From: Scylla paramamosain
Taxonomy: Eukaryota; Arthropoda; Malacostraca; Decapoda; Portunidae
Length of the DNA stretch: 64,000 nucleotides
Direction: 5' to 3'
Assembly: GCF_035594125.1 (NCBI RefSeq)
Contig: NC_087181.1
Location: forward strand, 7,612,840 to 7,676,839
A program made the position numbers and the translations under genes. Shown piece by piece: positions 26,722 to 41,564 of the stretch. The stretch's first letter is position 1, and each line of letters starts with the position of its first letter. A model generated the notes under the pieces. It worked only from the letters and a program-made list of their open reading frames with translations. It did not search any database and was not told where the DNA came from.

Positions 26722-26973
26722 GAGTGTTTTTGAAATTGTTACCTGCAAAAAACGCGAAAATGGATGGAAAGCAGGATTGGGAAGCAAAAGGCACCAAAAA
26801 GCATTTTAGGCAGAAAAACGATAAAATATAATTTATGAAAGTCACTCTATATGGAAATCCAAAACAAAATTACTGGAAACGTGTCTTTTAAAAGATTTAA
26901 GTAGAAAAACGCTAAATGGATGCAAACCAACGAATATGAAGAAATATAATAAAATTACCCCAAAAAAATTTTT
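26722..26973 (+). repeat. Short unit, type Bt
   Basis: The 252-bp form, with the m1-to-m8 junction near 26793. Confidence 0.92.
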
Positions 26974-27424
26974 GTGTGTTCTTGAGCTTGTTACATAAAA
27001 AAAAAAACGCGAAAATGGATGCAAAGCACTGGATATAAGGAAAAAAAGGACATAACGAGAAACGTGTATAATGAGTGTTTTATCGTTTCACCAGAATCAC
27101 AAGGCAAAAAAGGCAAAAACTCAACTATATGGAGAAGTTTCTAAGATACCAAAATGTTGAAACTCATGAATAAACACTCTTAATCAAGAAACAGAACAAC
27201 CTTACTAAATGCGTGTATTTTGAGTGCTTTTTTTACATTCTTAGTTACCAAAACCCCAAATTCTATGCGAAACTAGCTTTATGTGGGGAAAAAATGACAT
27301 TACCAAAAAAGTGTCTTTGAGAGTTTTTGAGCGTGTTAGGCAATAAAGCACTAAAAAGCAGGGCAATCACATTATATGCGAATAAAACAAACTTTTTCGA
27401 AGAACTTGACTTTTAGTGTTTTTG
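26974..27424 (+). repeat. Satellite unit, type D, m1-m4 part
   Basis: D m1-m4 up to the joint TTTTTGACACGCATTTAG. Confidence 0.9.
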
Positions 27425-27882
27425 ACACGCATTTAGTAAGGTTGCTCTGTTTCTCAATTAAGAGTGTTATTCATGAGTTTCAGCATATACACGAGTTTTT
27501 TGCGTTTTTTGCTTTGTGGTCTTTTTTTGAACTATAAAACATTCATTATACACTTTTCTCGCAATGTCTCTTTGTTTCCCAATATAGAGTGCTTTGTATC
27601 CATTTTCGCGTTTTTTTTTTGTAGGTAACAAGCTCAAAAACACTCAAAATATAATTTTTTTGTAATGTTTTTCTGCTTCTTGAAATTGGTTGGTTTGTAT
27701 CAGTTTTAGCGTTTTTCTACGTAAAACACTGAGAAGACACGTTTTCAGTAATATTCTTTTGGATTCCCACATAGAGTGAGTTCCTTATTATTTATCGTTT
27801 TTGTGCCTAACATGCTGAAAAACACTCAAAAGACAGATTTCTGGTAAGGTCTTTAATTTCCTCATATGGGAGGCTTTGCATG
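27425..27882 (-). repeat. Inverted satellite segment, copy 5 (24-bp-deleted form)
   Basis: Standard breakpoints: it ends GGAGGCTTTGCATG, the intact form of the right joint. Confidence 0.93.
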
Positions 27883-28585
27883 TATTTTCAGTGTTTTTGA
27901 GCGTGTTACGCAATAAAGCACTAAAAGCCAGGCCAATCACATTACATGGGAATAAAAACCAAATTTTACCAAGAACTTGCCTTTAAGTGTTTTTGAGCTC
28001 CTTATGTACAAAAACGCTGAAACGCAGGCAAAACACACTTTATGGAGAAAGAGAATAACATTACCAAAAACATATATTTTGGGTGTTTTTAATCATGTTA
28101 CCAATAAAAACGCTTAAATACATGCAAAGAACCCTATATTTGGGAAACGAAAGGACATTACGAGAAACGTGTATTATGAGTGTTTTTAAGATCATTATTT
28201 ACCAAAAAGCTAAAAGCCACAAGTAACACTCTTTACTGAGAAAAAAATAAATAAATAAGAAAATACGATATTTTTTTCTTTCTTTTTCATGAGTCAATTA
28301 TCAAAAAAGTTAATTTTAGCTTTTTTTTTGTACTGTTATGTAGCAAACCCTAAAGTGCATGCAAAGCCACCTATATGGGGAAATTAAACGTCTTTGCCAG
28401 AAAACTGTCTTATGAGTGTTTTTCAGCTTTTTAGGAACTTAACGGTAAATAACATGCAAGTCACTCTATATCGGAATCTAAAACAAAATTACTGAAAACG
28501 TGTCTTTTCGGTGTTTTACGTAGAAAAACAGAAGCAAATAACCAATAAGAAGAAATAAAATAACATTACCAAAAAGGTACATTTT
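27883..28585 (+). repeat. Satellite unit remainder, m4-m9, m7 shortened
   Basis: m7 has lost its CTTCACAGGTACC region near 28290 (TTTTTCATGAGTCAATTATC). The homologues at 45363 and 57352 keep it and share the unusual TGAGTCAATTATC. Confidence 0.9.
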
Positions 28586-29664
28586 GAGTGTTTTTTAGCT
28601 TCTTACCTACAAAAAACGAGAAAATCGATGCAAAAAACTTTCTATTGCGAAAGAAAAGGACATTACGAGAAACGTGTATAATGAGTGTCTTATTATTTTT
28701 GAACAAACGAACTTTTGGTTCAAAAGAACCACAAGGCAAAAAACGCAAAAACTCGTGTATATGAAGAAGTTTCTTAAATACCAAAATGGTGAAACTCATG
28801 AATAACAATATCAATTGAGAAACAGAACAACCTTACCAAATGCGTGTATTTTGAGTATTTTTCACATTCTTAGCAAAACAACAAATAACAATGTTGGAAA
28901 AAAATGACATTACCAGAAATGTCTTTTGAGTGTTTTTGAGCGTGTTAGGCAACAAATCACAAAAAAAACAGGGCAATCACATTATATGGGAATAAAATCA
29001 ACTTTTACGAAGAACTTGCCTTGAAGTGTTTTTGACCTCCTTACAAACCAAAACGCTAAAACGCATGCAAAAAACTTTTTTATGGAAAAAGCAGAATAAC
29101 ATTACTAAAAAAATGTGTTTTAAGTGTTTTTGGTCATGTTACCTATATAAACGCTTACATACATGCAAAAAACCCTATGTTTGGGAAACGAAAAGACATT
29201 ACAAGAAACGTGTATTAGGACCGTTTTTAAGTTCCTTAAGTATTAAAACGTTAAAACCCACAAATAATACTCTTTATAGAGAAAAAAATAAATAAATAAA
29301 AAAATAGCTTTTTTTTTATATTGGTTTTCATAGGTACCAAGATGCCAAAATTCTGCCAAAATTAATGGAATTTATGTGGAAAAAAGAACATTATCAAAAA
29401 AGTTAATTATAGCTCTTTTTCGGATTTTATGTACGAAACTGCATGCCACCTATATAAGGAAGTTAAACGACTTTACCAGAAACCTGTCTTTTCAGTGTTT
29501 TTCAGCATGTTAGGCACCAAAACAATAAATAATATGGAAGTCAGTCAATATGTGAATCCAAAACAAAATTACTGAAAACGTGTCTTTTCAGTGTTTTACG
29601 TAGAAAAACGCTAAAACGGATGCAAACCAACAAATATGAAGAAATAGAATAACATTACCAAAAA
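28586..29664 (+). repeat. Satellite unit, type C, complete
   Basis: The unit is 1079 bp. The m2 hairpin is degraded (CTTTTGGTTC against GAACCACAAG). It pairs with 13457 at +15.13 kb. Confidence 0.92.
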
Positions 29665-30679
29665 ACTGTTTTTGAGCTTTTTACCTACAAAAAACGCGCA
29701 AATGAAGGGAAAGCACTCTATATTGGGAAGAAAAAGAACATTACGAGAAACGTGTATAATGAGTGCTTTATAGTTTCACAAGAACCACAAGGCAAAAAAT
29801 GCAAAAACTCGTGTATATAGAGAAGTTTCCTACATACCAAAACGCTAAAACTTATGAATAACACTTTTAGTTAAAAAACAAAACTACCTTACCATTTTGA
29901 GTGTTTTTCACATTCTTAGTTACGAAAATCCCAAATTACATGCGAAACTAGCTCCATGTGGGAAAAAAATGACATTACCAGAAAAGTGTCTTTTGAGTGT
30001 TTTTGAGCGTTATATGCAACAAAACACTAAAAAGCAGAACAATCACATTACAATGGAATAAAACCAAATTTTACGAAGAACTTGCCTTTAAGTGTTTTTT
30101 AACTCCTTACATACCAAAACGCTAAACGCATGCAAAACAACCTTTATGGAGAAACAGAATAATATTACCAAAAACATGTATTTTGAGTTTTTTTATCATG
30201 GTACCTATAAAATCGCTTAAATACATGCAAAAAACCCTATGTTTCTGAAACGAAAGGACATTACGAAAATCGTGTATTATGGATATTTTTAAGTTCCTAA
30301 AGTACCAAAAATCTAAAACCCACATATTTTCTCTTTATATGGAAAAAAAAAAAAAAAATTTTTAAATAGATTTTTTTTTGTTATTCATCTTCATAGGTAC
30401 CGAGATGCCAAAATTTTGAAAAAATTCAGGGAAATTATGTGAAAAAAAAAACAAAAAAAATAATTTTAGCTTTTTCAGGAGTTATGTACGAAACCCGGAA
30501 GTGCATGCAAAGCCACCTATATGGGGAAATTACGCGACTTTACAAGAAACGTGTCTTTGGGTGTTTTCAGCAATTTCAACAATATTACTGAAAACGTGTA
30601 TTTCCAGTTTTAGCGTAGAACGCTAAAACCGATGCAAACTAACTAATATGAAGATATAGAATAACATTATAAAAAAGTT
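29665..30679 (+). repeat. Satellite unit, type E
   Basis: The unit is 1015 bp, with shortened m8 and the m9 hairpin at 30607-30629. Confidence 0.9.
30607..30629. repeat. Perfect 9-bp hairpin in E-type m9
   Basis: Stem GTTTTAGCG, loop TAGAA, stem CGCTAAAAC. Confidence 0.9.
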
Positions 30680-31755
30680 GTGTTTTTGAGCTTGTTACCT
30701 ATAAAACACGCAAAAATGAATACAAAGCAGTCTATATTGGGAAACAAAAGGATATTACATGAAAATTGTATAATGAATGTTTTAATAGTTATTAAGAACC
30801 GTATGGGAAAAAACGCAAAAACTCGTAGATATGGAGAAGTTTCTTAGATACCAAAATGATGAAATTCATGAATAACACTCTTAATTCAGAAACAGAACAA
30901 TCATAGGAAATGAGTGTATTTTGAGTGTTTTTTTTTCACATTCTTAATGGTCCAACCCCAAATTACATGCTAAACTGTGGAAAAAAAATGAAATTACTAG
31001 AAAAGTAACTTTTTAGTGTTTTTCAGCGTGTTAGGCAATAAAGCACTATAAAGCAGGGCAATCACATTACATGGGAATATAACCAACTTTTACCAAGAAC
31101 TTGCCTTTAAGTTTTTTTGAGCTCCTTACATACCAAAACGCTAAAACACATGTAAAACACCCTTTATGGAAAAACAGAATAATATTATCAAAAACATGTA
31201 TTTTGAGTATTTTTAAGCTCGTTACCAACAAAAACGCTTTAATATATGCAAAGAACCCTATGTTTGGGAATGAAAGGACATTACGAGGAATGTGTATTAT
31301 GAGTGTTTATAAGTTCCTTAAGTACCAAAAAGCTAAAATCCACAAATAAAAAATAAAAAAAATAAGAATTTTCTTTTTTTTTTATTATTCATCTTCATAG
31401 GTACCGAGATGCCAAAATTCTGGGAAAATTCAGGGCAATCATATGATAAAAGAATATTATCAAAAAAGTTAATTTCAGCTTTTTTTTCGGACTGTTATGT
31501 ACCGAACCCTAAAGTGCATGCAAAGCACTTTGCATGAGGAAGTTAAACGACCTTACCAGAAATCTATGTTTTGAGTGTTTTTTTAGCACGTTAGGCACTA
31601 AAACGATAAATAATAAGGAACTCACTCTATATGGGAATCCAAAACAAAGTTTCTGAAAACGTGTCTTCTCAGTGTTTTACGTAGAAAAACGCTAAAACGG
31701 ATAAAAAGCAACCAATATCAAGAAATAGAGAAACGTTACTAAAAAGGTATATTTT
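30680..31755 (+). repeat. Satellite unit, type F
   Basis: The unit is 1076 bp. m3 has TTAATGGTCCAACCCC, and m9 has GGATAAAAAG as in the F unit at 15575. Confidence 0.9.
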
Positions 31756-32862
31756 GAGAATTTTTGAGCTTGTTACCTACAAAAAACGCGAAAATTAATG
31801 AAAAGCACTCTACATTGGGAAACAAAAGGACATTGCAAGAAAAGTGTATAATAAGTGTTTTATAGTTCAAAAGAACCACAAGGCAAATAACACAAAATCT
31901 CGTGTATATGGAGAGGTTTCCTAGATACAAAAATGCTAAAACTCATGTATAACACTCCTAATTGAGAAACAGAACAACCTTAATAAATGCATGTATTTTG
32001 AATGCTTTTCACATTCATAGTTACTAAAACCCAAAATTGTATGCGAAAATAGATTTCTGGGAAAAAAAAAAGACTTTACCAGAAAATTGTCTTTTGAGTG
32101 TTTTTGAGTGTGATAGGCAATAAAGCACTAAAAAGGAGGGCAATCACATTACATTGGAGGAAAACGAATTTTTACCAAGAATTTATTTTTAAGTGTTTTT
32201 GAGCTCCTTATATACCAAAAAACTAAAACGCATGCAAAACACTCTTTATGGTGAAACAGAATAACATTAACAAAAACATGTATTTTGAGTGTTTTTGATC
32301 ATGTTACCAATAAAAACGCTTAAATATGTGAAAAGAACACTAATTTTGGGAAATGAAAGGAGATTACGAGAAACGTGTATTAATAGAGTTTTTAAGTTAA
32401 TTAATTACCAAAAAGCTAAAAGCCACAAATAACACACTTTATTGATAAACAATAAATAAATAAAAAAAAAAATACGATATTTTTTTTCTTTCTTATTCAT
32501 CTTCACAGGTACCGAGAAGCCAAAATTCAGGCAAAATTCAGGAAATTATGTTAAAGAAAAACATTATCAAAAAAGTTCAATTTAGCTTTTTTTTCGGACT
32601 GTTATGTACCAAACCAATAAAGTGCATGCAAAGCCACTTATATGGGGAAATTAAAAGTTTTTGCAAGAAAACGGTCTTATGAGTGTTTTTCAGCATCTTA
32701 GAAACCAACATGATAAATAACATGGAAATCAATCTATATAGGAATCCAAAACAAAATTACTAAAAACGTGTTTTTTCGTTGTTTTACGTAGAAAAACGGT
32801 CAAACGGATGCAAACCAACCAATATGAAGAAATAAAATAACATTACCAAAAAGGTATATTTT
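31756..32862 (+). repeat. Satellite unit, type A, complete
   Basis: The unit is 1107 bp and starts a second cassette immediately after the one at 24533. Confidence 0.92.
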
Positions 32863-33944
32863 GAGTGTTTTTGAAATTGTTACCTACAAAAAAAGCGAAA
32901 ATGGATGGAAAGCACTCTATATTGGGAAGCAAAAGGACATTACGAGAAACATGTATAATGAGTGTTTTATAGTTTCACAAGAACTACAGGGCAAAAAACG
33001 CAAAAACTCGTGTATATACAGACGTTTCTTACATTCCAAATTGCTGAAACAACACTCTTAATTGAGATAAAGAACAATCTTACTAAATGAGTGTGTTTTG
33101 AGTGCTTTTCACATCCTTAGTTACCAAAACCTCAAATTGCATTCGAAACCAGCTTTATGTGGGAAAAAAATGACATTACCAGAAAAATGTCTTTTGAGTG
33201 TTTTTGAGCGTGTTAGGCACTAAAGCACTAAAAAGCAAGGCAATCACATTACATTGGAATAAAACCAATTTTTATATATATTTTACCTTTAAGTGTATTT
33301 GAGCTCTTTATATACCAAAACACTAAAATGCATGCAAAATCACTTCATGGTGAAACAGAAAAACATTACCAAAAACATGTATTTTGAGTGTTTTTGATCA
33401 TGTTACCAATAAAAACGCTTAAATACTCGTACATGCAAAGAACCATATTTATGGGAAACGAGAAACGTGTATTATGAGTGTTTTTAAGTTCATTAAGTAC
33501 GAAAAAGCTAAAAGCCACATATTACACTCTTTATCGAGAAAAAAAAATAAAAAAAACACGATATTTTTTTTTTCATTCTTATTCATCTTGACAGGTAACG
33601 AGGTGCCAAAATTCGGGCAAAGTTTATTAAATTATATGAAATAAGAACATTATCAAAAAATTTAATTTGGCTTTTTTTTCGGACTTATGCACCAAACCCC
33701 TAAAGTGCATGCAAAGCCACCTATATGCAAAAATTAAACGTCTTTGCCAGAAAACTGTCTTATGAGTGTTTTTCAGCATGATAGGAACCAACACGATAAA
33801 ACCCAAGGAAGTCAATCTATATGGGAATCCAAAACAAAATTACTGAAAACGTGTCTTTTCGGTGTTTTACGTAAAAAACGCTAAAACGGATGCAAACCAA
33901 CCAAAATGAAGATATAGAATAACATTACCAAAAAGGTATATTTT
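32863..33944 (+). repeat. Satellite unit, type B, complete
   Basis: The unit is 1082 bp. A small insertion near 33427 (ACTCGTACATGC) splits the m6 word AAATACATGC. Confidence 0.92.
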
Positions 33945-34197
33945 GAGTGTTTTGAAATTGTTACCTACAAAAAACGCGAAAATGGATGGAAAGCACTCTA
34001 TATGGGGAAGCAAAAGGCACCAAAAAGCATGTTAGGCACCAAAACGATAAATAATATGAAAGTCACTCTATATGGAAATTCAAAACAAAATTACTGGAAA
34101 CGTGTCTTTTAAAAGATTTACGTAGAAAAACGCTAAAAGAGATGCAAACCAACCAATATGAAGAAATAGAATAACCTTAAAAAAATATATATATTTT
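33945..34197 (+). repeat. Short unit, type Bt
   Basis: The 253-bp form, 7223 bp after the Bt at 26722 and 15103 bp after the one at 18842. Confidence 0.92.
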
Positions 34198-34603
34198 GTG
34201 TGTTCTTGAGCTTGTTACACGAATTTTTACGTTTTTTGTATTGTTTTTTTTGACATAAAACATTCATTATACACTTTTCTCGCAATGTTCCCTTGTTTCC
34301 CAATATAGAGAGCTTTGTATCCATTTTAGCGTTTTTTTTTTGTAGGTAACAAGCTCAGAAACACTCAAAATATATATTTTTAGTAAGGTTTTTCTGCTTC
34401 TTGATATTGGTTGGTTTGTATCAGTTTTAGCGTTTTTCTACGTAAAACACTGAGAAGACACGTTTTCAGTAATTTTGTTTTGGATTCCCACATAGAGTGA
34501 GTCCCTTATTATATAACGTTTTGGTGCCTAACATGCTGAAAAACACTCAAAAGACAGATTTCTGGTAAGGTCTTTAATTACCTCATATTTGAAGTTTTCC
34601 ATG
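34198..34603 (-). repeat. Inverted satellite segment, copy 6, with deleted D unit
   Basis: Only the first bases of D m1 remain (34198-34216, forward). They join the inverted m2 at TTGTTACACGAATTTTTACG, so about 500 bp of D m1-m4 and the inverted m2 end are lost. The inverted part is 34215-34603. Confidence 0.9.
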
Positions 34604-35314
34604 TTTTTTCAGTGTTTTTCAGCGTGTTAGGCAATAAAGCACTAAAAGCCAGAGCAATCACATTACATGGGAATAAAACCAAATTTTACCAAGAACTTGC
34701 CTCTAAGAGTTTTTGAGCTTCTTACATACCAAAACGCTAAAACGCATGCAAAATACATTTTATGGAGAAACAGAATTACATTACCAAATACATGTATTTT
34801 GAGTGTTTTTGATCATGTTATCTATAAAAACGCTTAAATACATGCAAAAAACCTTATGTTTGGGAAACGAAAGGACATTACAAGAAACGTGTATTATGAG
34901 TGTTTTTTTAAGTTCCTTCAAAAATTAAAAAAATTGGATTTTTTTTTTTTTTCATCTTCATAGGTACCGAATTGCCAAAATTCTGCCAAAATTCAGAGAA
35001 TTTATGTGGAAAAAAGAACATTATCATGAAAGTTAATTATAGCTTTTTTTTTTATTGTTATGTACCAAAACCTAAAGTGCATGCAAAGCCACCAAAGTAT
35101 GGAAGTTAAACTTTACCTGAAACCTGTCTTTTCAGTGTTTTTTAGCATGTTAGGCACAAATACGATAAATAATATGAAAATCAGTCAATACGTGAATCCA
35201 AATCAAAATTACTGAAAACCTGCCTTTTCAGTGTTTTACGTAGAAAAACGCTAAAGCGGATGCAAATCACCCTATATGAAGAAATAGAATAATATTATCA
35301 AAAAGATATATTTT
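34604..35314 (+). repeat. Satellite unit remainder, m4-m9, m7 shortened
   Basis: m7 lacks the AAAAAGCTAAAACCC part near 34920. It is otherwise close to 19994-20772. Confidence 0.88.
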
Positions 35315-36345
35315 GAGTGTTTTTGAGCTTGTTACCTACAAAATATGCAAAAATGGATGTAAAGCACTCTATATTAGGAAACAAAAGGACATTACGAGAA
35401 ACGCGTATAATGAGTGTTTTATAGTTTTAAAAGAACCACAAGGCAATAAACGGAAATACTCGTGTATATAGAGAATTTTTTACATACCAAAATGATGAAA
35501 TGCATGAATAACACTTTTAATCGATAAACAGAACTACCTTACCAAATTGTGTATTTTGAGTGTTTTTCACATTCTTAGTTACGAAAATGCCAAATTACAT
35601 GCGAAACTAGCTTCATGTGGGGAAAAAAATGACATTACCAGAAAAGTGTCTTTTGAGTGTTTTTGAGCGTGATATGCAACAAAGCACTAAAAAGCAGAAC
35701 AATCACATTACATGGGAATAAAACCAACTTTTACGAAGAATTTGCCTTTAAGTGTTTTTTAACCCTTTATATATATCAAACCGCTAAAACGTATGAAAAA
35801 TAAACTTAATGGAGATACAGAATAACATTACAAAAACATGTATTTTAAGTGTTTTTGATCATGTTATCTATAAAAACGCTTAAGTACATGCAAAGAACAT
35901 TATGTTTTATGAGTTCCTTAAGTACCAAAAAGCTAAAACCTACAAATAACACTCTTTATTTAGAAAAAAGATTTTTTTTTTTTTTGTTATTCATTTTCAT
36001 AGGTACCTAGATGCCAAAATTCTAGGTAAATTCAGGGCAATCATATGATAAAACAATATTATAAAAAAAAAAAATTTTCGGACTCTTATGTACCAAACCC
36101 TAAAGTGCATGCAAAGTTTCCAATATGAGGAAATTAAACGACCTTACCAGAAATTTGTGTCTTGTGTATTTTTTAGCATGTTAGGCACCAAAACGATAAA
36201 TAATAAGGAACTCACTAAAATTGGGAACACAAAACGAAGTTATTGAAAACGTGTCTTCTCAGTGTTTTACGTAGAAAAACGTTAAAACGGATGCAAACCA
36301 ACCAATATCAAGAAATAGAAAAACGTTACCAAAAAGGTATATTTT
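35315..36345 (+). repeat. Satellite unit, type G
   Basis: The unit is 1031 bp. It is a complete G unit, unlike the truncated G copies at 8200 and 20773. m6-m7 is shortened near 35905. Confidence 0.88.
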
Positions 36346-37581
<1,236 letters not shown>

Positions 37582-38652
37582 GAGTGTTTTGAGCTTGTTA
37601 CCTATAAAATAAACACGAAAATTGATGCAAAGAACTCTATAATGGGAAAGAAAAGGACATTGCAAGAAAAGTGTATAATGAGTGATTTATAGTTCAAAAG
37701 AACCACAAGGCAAAAAATGCAAAAAAACTAGTGTATATGAAGAAGTTTCTTAGATACGAAAATGCTGAAACTCATGAACAACACTCTTAATTGAGAAAAA
37801 GAACAGTCTTACTAAATGTGTGTATTTTGATTGCTTTTCACATTCTTAGTTACCAAAATTCCAAATTGCATGTGAAACCAGCTTTATGTGGGAAAAAAAA
37901 TGACATTACCAGAAAAATGTCTTTTGAGTGTTTTTGAGCGTGTTTGGCAATAAAGCACTAAAAAGCAGGGTAATCATCATGAGCTCCTCATATACCAAAA
38001 CACTAATACGCATGCAAAATACACTTTATGGTGAAACAGAATAACATTACCAAAAACATGTATTTTGAGTGTTTTTGATCATGTTACCAATAAAAACGAT
38101 TAAATACATGCAAAGAACCCTATTTTGGGGAAACGAAAGAACATTACTAGAAACGTGTATTATGAGTGTTTTTTAAGTTCATTATGTACGAAAAAGCTAA
38201 AAGCCACAAATTACACTCTTTATTGAGGAAAAATAAATAGATAAATAAAAAAATTCGATAATTTTTTTTTCATTCTTATTCATATTCACAGGTAACGAGG
38301 TGCCAAAATTGGGGCAAAGTTCAGGAAATTATATGAAATAAAAACATTATCAACATTATCAACATTATCATTATCATTTTTTTTCGGACTCTTATGTACC
38401 AAACCCCTAAAGTGCATGCAAAGCCACCTATATGGGGAAATTAAACCTCTTTGCCAGAAAACTGTTTTATGAGTGTTTTTCAGTATTTTAGGAACCAACA
38501 CGATAAACCCCAAGGAAGTCATTCTATATGGGAATCGAAAACACAATTACTGAAAACGTGTCTTTTCGGTGTTTTACGTAGAAAAACGCTAAAACGGGTG
38601 CAAAACAACCAAAATGAAGAAATAGAATAACATTACCAAAAAGGTATATTTT
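37582..38652 (+). repeat. Satellite unit, type A, m4-m5 deletion
   Basis: The second half of m4 is lost near 37978 (GGTAATCATCATGAGCTCC). m7 near 38343-38375 has ACATTATCA words in tandem in place of AAAAAAGTTAATTT. Confidence 0.9.
38343..38377 (+). repeat. ACATTATCA micro-tandem in m7
   Basis: Three ACATTATCA copies and a shorter TTATCA replace the usual AAAAAAGTTAAATTTAGC. Confidence 0.85.
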
Positions 38653-39711
38653 GAGTGTTTTTTGTAATTGTTACCTAGAAAAAACGCGAAAATGATTGGA
38701 AAGCACACTATACTGGGAAGCAAAAGGACATTTCGAGAAACGTGTATTATAGTGTTTTATAGTTTTATAGTTTATAGTATTAAAGTGTTTTATTTTTTCA
38801 CAAGAACCACAAGGCAAAAAACGCAAAAACTCGTGTATATAAAGAAGTTTCTTACATTCCAAAATGCTGAAACTTATGAATAAGACTTTTAATTGACAAA
38901 CAGAACAACTTTACTAAATGCGTGTATTTTGAGTGCTTTTCACATTCTTAGTTACAAAAATCCGAAATTACAAGCAAAACTAGTTTTACGTGGAAAAAAC
39001 GACATTACCAGAAAAGTGTCTTTTAAGTGTTTTAGATCGTGATATGCAACAAAGCACTAAAAAGCAGAACAATCACATTACTTGGGAATAAAACCAACTT
39101 TTACGAAGAACTTGCCTAAATTTAAGTGTTTTTTAAATCCTTATATACTAAAACGCTAAAACGCATGTAAAACATCCTTTATGGAGAAAGAGAATAACAT
39201 TACCAAAAATATGTATTTTGAGTGTTTTTGATAATGTTACCTATAAAAACGCTTTAATACATGTAAAGAACCTCTGTTTGTATAAGAAAAGGACATTACG
39301 AAAATCGTGTATTATGAGTGTTTTTAAGTTCCTTAAGTACCAAAAAGCTAAAACTCTCAAATAACAGTTTATAGAGAGAAAATTTATTTTTGTTATTCAT
39401 AGGTTCCGAGATACCAAAATTCTGGAAAATTTCAGAGAAGTTTTGTAAAAAAAAAAGTTATTATAAAAAAATAATTTTAGCTTTTTTTTTTTCCGGAGTT
39501 ATGTACCAAACCCTGAGGTTCATGCAAAGCCACCTATATGGAGAAATTACTCGACTTCACCAGAAACCTGTCTTTTGAGTGTTTTTTTAGCAATTTCAAC
39601 AATATTACTAAAAACATTTTTTTTCAGTGATTTACGTAGAAAAACCGCTAAAACGGATGCAATCCAACCAATATGAAGAAATAGAATAACATTACCAAAA
39701 TTATATATTTT
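38653..39711 (+). repeat. Satellite unit, B-like
   Basis: m1 reads TGTAATTGTTACC. m2 has a stutter of TTTTATAGT words at about 38740-38790. m8 is the short E-like form (GCAATTTCAACAATATTACT). Confidence 0.87.
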
Positions 39712-40457
39712 GATGTTTTTGTTACCTACAAAAAAATGCGAAAATGGATGAAAAGCATCCATATTAGGAAAGAAAAGGACATTACGAGAAACGTGTATAA
39801 TGAGTGTTTTATAGTTTCACAAAAACCACAAGGCAAAAAGCTCAAAAACTCAAAACACCTTTTATGGACAAACAGAATAACATTACCAAAAACATGTTAT
39901 CTATAAAAACGCTTAAATACATGGAAAGAACCTTATGTTTGGGAAACGAAAGGACATTACGATAAATATGTATTATGAGTGTTTTTTTAGTTCCTTAAGT
40001 ACCAAAAAGCTAAAACCCACAAATAACACTCTTTATTTCGAAAAATAAATAAATAAAAAGTAAAAAAAAGGATTTTTATTTTTGTTATTTTTCTTCATAG
40101 GTACTGAGATGCCAAAATTCTGGGAAAATTCCGGGCTATTATATGATAAAAGAAAATTATCAAAAAAGTTAATTTTAGCTTTTTTTTCGGACTGTTATAT
40201 ACCAAACCCTAAAGTGCATGCAAAGCCTTCTATATGAGGAAAGTAAACGACCTTAAAAGAAATCTGTCTTTTGAGTGTTTTTCAGAATGTTAGGCACCAA
40301 AACGATCAATAAATAAGGAACTCACTCTATATGGGAATCGAAAACAAAATTACTTGAAACGTGTCTTCTCAGTGTTTTACGTAGAAAAAAGCTAAAACGG
40401 AAGCAAACCAACCAATAATAAAAAAAATAGAAAAACATTAACAAAAAGGTATATTTT
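39712..40457 (+). repeat. Short unit, m2 joined to m5
   Basis: m1 is shortened (GATGTTTTTGTTACC). m2 jumps near 39850 (CTCAAAAACTCAAAACACC) to m5, losing m3 and m4; part of m5-m6 is also short near 39893. Confidence 0.87.
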
Positions 40458-41564
40458 GAGTGTTTTTGAGCTTGTTTCCTATAAAAAACGCGAAAATTGA
40501 TGCTAAGCACTCTATATTAGGAAATAAAAGGACATTCTAAGAAAAGTGTATAATGAGTGTTTTATAGTTCAAAAGAACCAAAAGGCAAAAAACGCAAAAA
40601 ACTTGTGGATATGGAGAAGTTTTCTGCATACCAAAATGCTGAAACTCATGAATAACTTTTCTAATTGAGAAAGAGAACAACCTTACTAAATGCGTGTATT
40701 TTGAGAGCTTTTCACATTCTTAGTTACCAAAACCCCAAATTGCATGGGAAACCAGCTTTATGTGAGAAAAAAAATGACACTACCAGAAAAATGTCTTTTG
40801 AGTGGTTTTGAGCCTGATAGGCAATAAAGCACTAAAAAGCAGAACAATCACATTACATTTTGAATAAATCCAATTTTTATCAAGAACTTGCCTTTAAATA
40901 TTTTTGAGCTCCTTATATACTAAACCGCTAAAACGCATGCAAAACAAACGTTATGGAGAAACAGAATAAAATTACCAAAAACATGTATTTTGAGTGTTTT
41001 TCATCATGTTATCTATAAAAACGTTTAAATACATACAAAGAACCTTATGTTTGGGAAACAAAAGGACATTACGAGAAACGTATATTATGAGTGGTTTTAA
41101 GTTTGTTAAGTACCAAAAACCTAAAACCCACTCTTTATTCAGAAAAATAAATAAATAAAAAAATAAAAAAATAGGATTTTTTTTTCTTGGTATTCATCTT
41201 CATAGGTACCGAAATGCCAAAATTCTAGGAAAATTCAAGGCAATTATACGATAAGAGAATATTAACAAAAAAGTTGATTTTAACTTTTTTTTCGGATTGT
41301 TATGTATCAAACGCTAAACTGCATGCAAAACCTCCTATATAAGGAAAATAAACGACCTTACCAGAAATCTGTCTTTTGAGTGTTTTTTCAGCATGTTAGG
41401 CACCAAAATGATAAATAATAAGGAACTCACTCTATATGGGAATCCACAAAAAAATTACTGAAAACATGTCTTCCCAGTGTTTTACGTAGAAAAACGCTAA
41501 AATGGATGCAAACCAACTAATATCAAGAAATATAAAAAAAAACATAACCAAAAAGGTATATTTT
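40458..41564 (+). repeat. Satellite unit, type A, complete
   Basis: The unit is 1107 bp and pairs with 10881, including TTTTCTAATTGAGAAAGAG in m2. Confidence 0.9.
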
